Shown in pieces: positions 5,423-10,182 of a stretch of DNA of 10,182 nucleotides. Location of the stretch: positions 1 through 10,182 of the forward strand of contig JAATVP010000021.1 of NCBI GenBank assembly GCA_014523625.1, in the 5' to 3' direction. This stretch comes from Nitrososphaerales archaeon TH5896. GTDB lineage: Archaea > Thermoproteota > Nitrososphaeria > Nitrososphaerales > Nitrososphaeraceae. Each line of letters begins with the position of its first letter. Positions within the stretch are counted from its first letter, which is position 1. Position numbers and translations under genes: made by a program. The notes beneath the pieces were generated by a model that was not told the origin of the DNA, did not search any database, and worked only from the letters and a program-made list of their open reading frames with translations.

Positions 5423-6688
5423 TCACACTGCCATCCCTGAACCTATTAATCTCCATCTATCAGAGATCCTTCTGCTGATGGCTACTCTACTATTTGGTAA
5501 CAAGCAGATTGGCTTCTTCAGTTTAATCTCGATTTTTGTGGAGTCTTTAACATTTGTAACTGTCCCTAATGTGGCCGCAGTTCCTATATTCAATCTGAGA
5601 GGTTCTTTGATTCGAATAGGATCTACCCTTACTAGTTCTTGAGTTCCTACTGCAGTATCAAAAAGATAAACTTCGATACTTATGCTATCTACATTATCAG
5701 GCAGAGAGGATGGCTTTCCTACTACTGAACCAATGAGTGAATCGCTCTTTATGAAGGTAGGATCCAATTTGGTTCCAATTGCAACTAGGCCACCAGGCCT
5801 AACGGATTCAACTAAACCCGCACCTGTTCCTAATGTTGAGATGGCTGAAGTAATAGGTTCATATCTACTCTTCTTCTCATCGAAGAAGCCAGGCCTAATT
5901 TCGATCTCATCTCCTATCGAAAATTCTCCTTGAACTAGAGCTCCTCCTATTACACCACCTCTGACCCTCTGGACTTGAATTCCAGGCTTGTTCACATCAA
6001 AAGATCGCAATACATGCATTATGGGTTTCGCAGCCTTATTACGGATCGGATTCTTGAGTTTGTTTTCTATAGCTTCGATAAGAGCATCTACGTTTACCTT
6101 GTGTTGAGCTGATACAGGAACGATAGGAGCCTCCTCTGCAGTGCTACCACTGACGAAGGATTTGATCTGATCATAATTCTCCAGAGCGCTCTCATATTCA
6201 ATCAAATCTACTTTGTTCTGAACGATCACTATTTCTTTTATCCCCAATACTTGCAATGCCAAGAGGTGTTCTCTGGTTTGAGGTTGCGGGACTTTTTCGT
6301 TGGCTGCGATAACAAGTATTGCTCCATCCATCAAAGCTGAACCCGAAAGCATATTCGCCATCAAACTTTCATGACCTGGTGAATCTACAAAACTGACTAC
6401 GCGTAAAAGCTCTCCTGGTTTACTACAATTCACGCACGTAGGATTAGAAGAATAGCATCCTGGTGCTGGACAATCGGGGCACTTGTAAAAGGCTGCATCT
6501 GCGTAGCCAACCTTGATAGTGATACCTCTCCTTAATTCTTCACTGTGGGCACTAGTCCATACACCTGTAATCGCTTCAACTAGTGTAGTTTTACCATGAT
6601 CGACATGGCCTGACGTCCCAATATTGATATTGGGTTGGTAACCATATTCTTTTACATACCAGTCAGGCAAACTCTCTTTCCAATGCAA
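5423..6688 (-). CDS. eif2g: Translation initiation factor aIF2, gamma subunit
   Basis: A GTPase that, with the alpha and beta subunits, carries initiator Met-tRNA to the small ribosomal subunit. With the TTG at 6688 as start it has 421 residues. G1 is GHVDHGKTT (27-35), switch 1 carries RRGIT (54-58), G3 is DSPGH (102-106) and G4 is NKVD (158-161). The gamma-specific zinc knuckle follows switch 1, with C70-x2-C73 and C85-x2-C88 plus an extra C78. Two beta-barrel domains complete it. An in-frame GTG at 6727 would add 13 residues. I prefer TTG because LHWKESLPDWYVKEYGYQP aligns with the usual start of the protein, and TTAATATT is centred about 26 bases upstream, between the two candidate starts. 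It lies downstream of eS6 on the same strand, a pairing common in archaea. Confidence 0.95.
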   Translation of the reverse strand: MHWKESLPDWYVKEYGYQPNINIGTSGHVDHGKTTLVEAITGVWTSAHSEELRRGITIKVGYADAAFYKCPDCPAPGCYSSNPTCVNCSKPGELLRVVSFVDSPGHESLMANMLSGSALMDGAILVIAANEKVPQPQTREHLLALQVLGIKEIVIVQNKVDLIEYESALENYDQIKSFVSGSTAEEAPIVPVSAQHKVNVDALIEAIENKLKNPIRNKAAKPIMHVLRSFDVNKPGIQVQRVRGGVIGGALVQGEFSIGDEIEIRPGFFDEKKSRYEPITSAISTLGTGAGLVESVRPGGLVAIGTKLDPTFIKSDSLIGSVVGKPSSLPDNVDSISIEVYLFDTAVGTQELVRVDPIRIKEPLRLNIGTAATLGTVTNVKDSTKIEIKLKKPICLLPNSRVAISRRISDRWRLIGSGMAV

Positions 6689-6777
6689 TGATCTTCGTGA
6701 ATTTACTGGGAATATTAAGGTAATCACCGACTATTTTGAATAAAGAAGAGATCCGTAACATAATTTCGAATCCGCTC

Positions 6778-6800
6778 AAAGGCCCGGGTAGGCCTTTTTT
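6778..6800. terminator. GC-rich hairpin with a flanking T-run between eS6 and aIF2-gamma
   Basis: AAAGGCC (6778-6784) and GGCCTTT (6791-6797) form a perfect 7-bp stem with loop CGGGTA. The T-run extends to 6800 on the + strand, where no known upstream gene needs it. In the reverse-strand message from eS6 towards aIF2-gamma the hairpin is followed by only the three U residues that close the stem. It may be a partial terminator, pause or RNA processing site separating the two genes. Confidence 0.4.
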
Positions 6801-6910
6801 CATCCTATCGGCTTATCAGATTTCTAGGCAAGTGTGCTACCTTTACAGAATGAATTGATTCACAGTTTGTAAATTTACAAGATATGATTATATGTCTAAA
6901 GTCTACACTA

Positions 6911-7306
6911 TCAAGATTTAGTTTCTTCCTCAGCAGACTGTTCAGTTGCCGATTTTTCAGGTAATTTTCCTTCAAGTAGTTTACAGTTCAGCTGATAGAT
7001 TTCCTCAGTAACCATATTGCCTCTAATTAGCTTTCTAATCCTAACTCCGGGATTACGGTTGCGCATTCCTATTCCTCGTGCAAGCAAGATATACTTTTTT
7101 ACCCCTCCATGAAGATCTGGCCTCATTGGTGTACCTGATTTGTCACTGCCGCCAGTTATCTGCATTTTACCATCAATACCAACGACATTTGAGTCGATGA
7201 CATCACCTATTTTTAACCCAAGGAGGGGATTTGCTACTTTGTCCTTTAATTCTTGACTAACACTTTTTCCAGTACTATCTGAGATGACAACCTTGAATTG
7301 CGCCAA
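6911..7306 (-). CDS. rps6e: Ribosomal protein eS6
   Basis: A 131-residue small-subunit ribosomal protein of the archaeal/eukaryotic type, absent from bacteria. It begins MAQFKVVISDSTGKS, as eS6 proteins do, and carries the conserved ITGGSDKSGTPMRPDLHGG stretch (50-68) and the basic RGIGMRNRNPGVRIRKLIRG region (77-96). The C-terminal tail is short and acidic, as in archaea, lacking the long phosphorylated helix of eukaryotes. The start is TTG at 7306. A TTAATTA box at 7342-7348 would place transcription about 13 bases before it. The gene follows a zinc-ribbon gene and a tiny ORF on the same strand and precedes aIF2-gamma. Confidence 0.95.
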   Translation of the reverse strand: MAQFKVVISDSTGKSVSQELKDKVANPLLGLKIGDVIDSNVVGIDGKMQITGGSDKSGTPMRPDLHGGVKKYILLARGIGMRNRNPGVRIRKLIRGNMVTEEIYQLNCKLLEGKLPEKSATEQSAEEETKS

Positions 7307-7322
7307 TACACTACTACTTTGA

Positions 7323-7442
7323 TCATGCAGCAGTTGGGGCTTTAATTAACTTTTGGATGGTCTCCAATCCATTCTTAGTAATACAAACTTCGTTCATCAA
7401 AGACATTTGGTCACCCCAACCAAGATCAGGTTCAATTTGCAA
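7323..7442 (-). CDS. Possible 39-codon ORF between the zinc-ribbon and eS6 genes
   Basis: The reverse frame is open from TTG at 7442 to TGA at 7323-7325 and encodes IEPDLGWGDQMSLMNEVC, then ITKNGLETIQKLIKAPTAA. It begins 11 bases after the zinc-ribbon stop and ends 16 bases before the eS6 start, so the three frames are packed like an operon. An internal ATG at residue 13 is preceded at four bases by GGTGA, a perfect match to the archaeal anti-Shine-Dalgarno core, and would give 27 residues. The composition is protein-like. It could equally be leader sequence of eS6, whose TATA-like box lies inside it. I do not recognise the product. Confidence 0.4.
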   Translation of the reverse strand: MQIEPDLGWGDQMSLMNEVCITKNGLETIQKLIKAPTAA

Positions 7443-7453
7443 TTATTCGATGT

Positions 7454-7642
7454 CTAGAATCCACTTTTGTTCAAATTAGCCTGAAAATCATCTGACATGT
7501 TCTGCGCTACCCCCTTCATAGTCTCCAAGTACGAATCGTATGAAGAGCTAAACCCACAATGGCTACAGTCAACCTTTGTCATATCTTCATCGACTACTGC
7601 TTCATTTCTACACTTTGGACACTTTGCTTTCAACAAAGTCAC
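7454..7642 (-). CDS. Small zinc-ribbon protein
   Basis: A 62-residue protein with two CxxC knuckles, C8-x2-C11 and C26-x2-C29, separated by 14 residues, which form one zinc-ribbon. A mostly helical, acidic C-terminal half follows (YDSYLETMKGVAQNMSDDF). It has no catalytic domain; such stand-alone ribbons usually bind nucleic acid or act within larger complexes, but no specific role can be given. The start is GTG at 7642: TTAATA on the reverse strand (7667-7672) is centred about 27 bases upstream, which fits a leaderless message. TTG codons at residues 3 and 4 are alternative starts. It heads the reverse-strand block that continues to eS6 and aIF2-gamma. Confidence 0.75.
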   Translation of the reverse strand: MTLLKAKCPKCRNEAVVDEDMTKVDCSHCGFSSSYDSYLETMKGVAQNMSDDFQANLNKSGF

Positions 7643-7666
7643 ACAAATTATCTGGATTCCAAACTG

Positions 7667-7672
7667 TATTAA
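7667..7672 (-). promoter_or_regulatory. TATA box of the zinc-ribbon gene
   Basis: The reverse strand reads GTTAATAC, centred about 27 bases before the GTG at 7642. Confidence 0.5.
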
Positions 7673-7862
7673 CTTTTTGTTTCCTCTTCAGGCTTCACAC
7701 AATTGAATACATAGTATTCATATTTTATTAAAATAACAATTCAGAGGAGTCATTCACCAAAATTCATAATGAGCTTGCGTGGCAGCAGTATTTTAACGTG
7801 TTATTATTTTAAAGGGATGATTTTAGATGAAACATGTAATAATGTCGATGGATTTGATATCC

Positions 7863-7869
7863 TTAATTA
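7863..7869 (+). promoter_or_regulatory. TATA box of the aminotransferase gene
   Basis: TTAATTA is centred about 30 bases before the ATG at 7896. The rest of the 7673-7862 divergent spacer holds only a 33-codon + strand frame (7769-7870) that overlaps this box and is probably chance. Confidence 0.5.
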
Positions 7870-7895
7870 GGTCTTCTCGCTGATCTAATTCTAAA

Positions 7896-9101
7896 ATGAT
7901 TCCCATAAACAGACCTTGGCTTAACGATGAGGAAAAAAAAGAAATGTTAATGGTGCTAGACGAAGGTATACTTACATCTCCCGCATTGGAGGGAGGGAAG
8001 AGAGTACAGGAATTCGAATCTCTTCTTAGGCGCTATTTAAGCATTAAGCATGTGATTGCAGTGAACTCTGGAACATCTGCTTTGATAGCTGCGTTGTTAG
8101 CATTAGGATTGAAAGAAGGCGACGAAGTACTTTTACCTTCATTTACTTTTGTAGCATCAGCTAATTCTGTAGTTGCTGCTGGAGGTACGCCAGTATTCGT
8201 CGACATAAATAATGCTGACTACACTATAGACATTAAAGATCTTGCTAAGAAGATTACAAAAAGAACTAGAGCTATTATGCCTGTTCACCTTTACGGCCAT
8301 CCTGCGGATTTGGATGAAATAGCTGAGTTAGCAAATAGTAATTCACTCGAAATAATAGAAGACGCATGCCAATCATTGGGTTCTGTGTATAGAAAGAGAC
8401 AGACTGGAACTATCGGTTCAATGGGATGTTTTAGTATGTATGCCAGCAAAGTGCTCACATCAGGAGAAGGTGGTGCGATTGCAACGGATGACGATCTTCT
8501 GGCTGATCAGTTAAGAATGATACGCAACCATGGAATGGTTGAAGGCTATGACACTAGAGTATTTGGTCTCAATTTACGACTTCCTGAAATATGCGCTGCG
8601 ATAGCGATGGGTCAAATGAAAAAACTTGACGAAATGCTAGAAAAAAGAAGAAACAATGCAAAATTATTAACCGACCTACTTTCACATTCTGATGGTGATG
8701 GATTAACAACGCCAACCGAACCGGATGACGGTCACAAGAAATTTAATTGGTATCTTTATACGGTTGCACTCGACAGTAGGCAGACCGAAGACAAAATTAA
8801 CACTCCTGATCTTCCGGGCCATCCTGGTTACCGAGATCTAATGAAGGATGAAATGGTAAATAGCGCAAAGATTGGAGTAGCTGTATATTACGATCCGCCT
8901 GTTCATTTGACTCCGTACTACAGAGAACTTGTACAATCTCGACTGCCAAATCAGAGCCGAGAAATGCCCAATAATCTGAAGACTACAGAATGGGCAAGCA
9001 GACACGTACTTTCTCTACCTGTGCACCCGCTTCTTTCTGCGGAAGATATTGAATACATAGCAAATAGCTTCAAATCAGCAAAACAAAACTTAAAAAAATG
9101 A
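7896..9101 (+). CDS. DegT/DnrJ/EryC1-family PLP-dependent aminotransferase
   Basis: A 401-residue cytoplasmic fold-type I PLP enzyme of the family that aminates keto-sugar nucleotides or, in some members, acts on other small ketones. The cofactor site is intact: NSGTSAL (57-63) for the phosphate, EDACQSLG (155-162) with D156 for the pyridine nitrogen, and K185 in the MYASKVLTSGEGG loop as the Schiff-base lysine. RNHG (210-213) and GLNLRLPEICAAIA (around 225) are the following family signatures. Length is somewhat above the usual 370-390. A charged insertion follows about residue 265, and the region around 295-325 (RQTEDKINTPDLPGHPGYRD) is also unusual. No glycosyltransferase or sugar-nucleotide genes adjoin, so the substrate is unknown. 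It starts at ATG with a TATA box about 30 bases upstream. Confidence 0.93.
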   Translation: MIPINRPWLNDEEKKEMLMVLDEGILTSPALEGGKRVQEFESLLRRYLSIKHVIAVNSGTSALIAALLALGLKEGDEVLLPSFTFVASANSVVAAGGTPVFVDINNADYTIDIKDLAKKITKRTRAIMPVHLYGHPADLDEIAELANSNSLEIIEDACQSLGSVYRKRQTGTIGSMGCFSMYASKVLTSGEGGAIATDDDLLADQLRMIRNHGMVEGYDTRVFGLNLRLPEICAAIAMGQMKKLDEMLEKRRNNAKLLTDLLSHSDGDGLTTPTEPDDGHKKFNWYLYTVALDSRQTEDKINTPDLPGHPGYRDLMKDEMVNSAKIGVAVYYDPPVHLTPYYRELVQSRLPNQSREMPNNLKTTEWASRHVLSLPVHPLLSAEDIEYIANSFKSAKQNLKK

Positions 9102-9125
9102 AAATATCGATCAATGTCCATAAGT

Positions 9126-9132
9126 CTTAATA
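9126..9132 (+). promoter_or_regulatory. TATA box of the ArsA-family gene
   Basis: CTTAATA is centred 26 bases before the TTG at 9155, which fits a leaderless transcript and supports that start. Confidence 0.5.
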
Positions 9133-9154
9133 CCGCTACTTACTATGCGATGTA

Positions 9155-10182
9155 TTGCGACTGATCATCTATACAGGTAAAGGCGGGACAGGAAAAACCG
9201 TAAGTGCATGTTCAACTGCGTTGAAGTTGTCTGGTCTGAAATCCAGAACACTTCTTGTTTCCGCTGATCCAGCTCATACATTGGGTGATGCATTGATGAA
9301 GGACGAAATAGGAGGAACGCCTACAAGAATCTCTGCTGACCTGTACGCTGCTCAAGTGGATCCAGTTGCAGAGAGGGATTCGAATTTTAGGACAATGTTT
9401 TCTTACTTTACTTCGTATTTTCAGGCCAAAGGCATTGAAGATACTATTTCGTATGAGTTGGCAATGTTACCTGGAATGACACAATTACTCTGCTTGCTCA
9501 AAATCGAAGAGGCCGCAAGATCAGGGGATTATGCTGCGATAATTCTTGACATGCCCGCGTCAGGTGAGGCCTTGCGATTTTTATATTTTCCAAAACTTGT
9601 AGGAAGCCTAAGCATGAGGCTCTCTGGCCTTGCAGGTCTTGTCAGTGGCTTCGGTCGACTATTTCAGCCCTACTTCTCAAGCCCTGCTCTCTCAAGTGAC
9701 TTGATGAAGGTTGAAGTAGGTTTGCTTCATAAATTGGAAGAACTTTCAAAATTAATTCTAGACCAAAAGGTAACTAGTCTCAGGTTAGTGGCTAACGCTG
9801 ACAGCTTTAGCATGGAAAATGCAAAAAGGACTTTAATGTCTGCTAATTTGTACGGTATTAATGTAGACATGATTATTATCAACAAGATCATGCCTCAAAC
9901 AAGTAGTGAGAATAGTTTCTTGGCCAATTTGACGGATCTTCAGCAGACCAGAGTGAAAGAAGCTAGATCTAATTTTTACCCATTGCCAGTTAAAGAGGTC
10001 CCTCTTTACAATAAAGAATTAAAAGGAATAGAGATGCTTAAGCAAAATGCTGAGATCCTGTTTGGGGACGAAGATCCAAGTAAAATTTTCTATCATGAAA
10101 AAGTTTTTGAATTCAAAAGTGATAGTTCGGGTCACTTTGAAACTAAAGGTTCCTTTTACAAAGAACGTAGACTTTTTGGTTG
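9155..10182 (+). CDS. ArsA/Get3-family ATPase, C-terminus beyond the window
   Basis: The frame is open from TTG at 9155 to the edge, 342 codons. An in-frame TAA 24 bases upstream, with no ATG or GTG between, fixes the TTG start. The deviant P-loop GKGGTGKT (8-15) with signature K9 places it in the SIMIBI ATPases. SADPAHTLGDAL (36-47) is the switch 1 region of ArsA/Get3, and LPGMTQLLCLLKIEEA (105-120) is the helical region after it. LDMPASGEALRFL (131-143) is the switch 2 site, where most relatives have DTAPTG. IINKI (241-245) resembles the adenine-binding asparagine region. Such proteins insert tail-anchored proteins or drive anion efflux; no arsenic genes adjoin. In Get3-like members cysteine pairs bind zinc; only C19 and C113 are visible here. 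The aminotransferase ends 53 bases upstream but this gene has its own TATA box. Confidence 0.92.
   Translation, partial: MRLIIYTGKGGTGKTVSACSTALKLSGLKSRTLLVSADPAHTLGDALMKDEIGGTPTRISADLYAAQVDPVAERDSNFRTMFSYFTSYFQAKGIEDTISYELAMLPGMTQLLCLLKIEEAARSGDYAAIILDMPASGEALRFLYFPKLVGSLSMRLSGLAGLVSGFGRLFQPYFSSPALSSDLMKVEVGLLHKLEELSKLILDQKVTSLRLVANADSFSMENAKRTLMSANLYGINVDMIIINKIMPQTSSENSFLANLTDLQQTRVKEARSNFYPLPVKEVPLYNKELKGIEMLKQNAEILFGDEDPSKIFYHEKVFEFKSDSSGHFETKGSFYKERRLFG

Noticed and set aside
5397..5933. Two forward frames of 81 and 83 codons
   Set aside because: They are antisense to aIF2-gamma, a certain gene.
7497..7706. A 69-codon forward frame
   Set aside because: It is antisense to the zinc-ribbon gene with two CxxC knuckles and runs through that gene's promoter.
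1..10182. CRISPR array, insertion sequence, defence or toxin-antitoxin system
   Set aside because: No regularly spaced direct repeats, transposase or integrase motifs, terminal inverted repeats or recognisable defence domains were seen on either strand.

Overview
The window reads as AT-rich genomic DNA of an archaeon, most likely an ammonia-oxidising Thaumarchaeon (Nitrososphaeria). The evidence is a eukaryote/archaeal-type translation gene pair (ribosomal protein eS6 and initiation factor aIF2-gamma), intron-containing class II tRNA genes, a membrane-anchored blue-copper protein, an ArsA/Get3-type ATPase, and TATA-like boxes about 25-30 bases before many start codons. That promoter spacing implies leaderless or nearly leaderless mRNAs, and it helps to support the several TTG and GTG starts. 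The genus is not resolved. Spacers are long, and no transposase, integrase or CRISPR array is visible.

Layout: 1-389 (-) is the 5' part of a conserved-looking protein of unknown function. 693-911 (+) encodes a small DUF504/MJ1316-type protein and converges on a cupredoxin, 908-1297 (-); the two genes share a TTAA that supplies both stop codons. 1676-1790 (-) is a tRNA-Leu(CAG) that I read as having two small introns. 2344-3015 (+) is a metallo-beta-lactamase-fold hydrolase, followed by a 23-residue lysine-rich peptide gene. A long spacer leads to tRNA-Ser(TGA), 3810-3933 (+), which has an anticodon-loop intron and an insertion of about 20 bases in the D loop. 3942-5045 (-) is a protein of four CBS domains with a C-terminal domain resembling ribosome hibernation factors; it is divergent from a small single-span membrane protein (5110-5295, +).

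5423-7642 (-) is a translation-related block, in transcription order: a zinc-ribbon protein, a possible 39-codon ORF, eS6 and aIF2-gamma. A GC-rich hairpin lies between the last two. On the + strand follow a DegT/DnrJ/EryC1-type aminotransferase (7896-9101) and an ArsA-family ATPase that runs off the right edge (9155-10182).

Functionally the window is mostly informational: initiation, ribosome structure, tRNAs and a possible nucleotide-sensing hibernation factor. Housekeeping metabolic genes flank these. The most unusual points are the doubly interrupted tRNA genes, one of which has a good strict bulge-helix-bulge at a non-canonical position, the CBS-hibernation-factor-like fusion, and several very small ORFs in the spacers. 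I found no clear multi-gene defence or mobile system.
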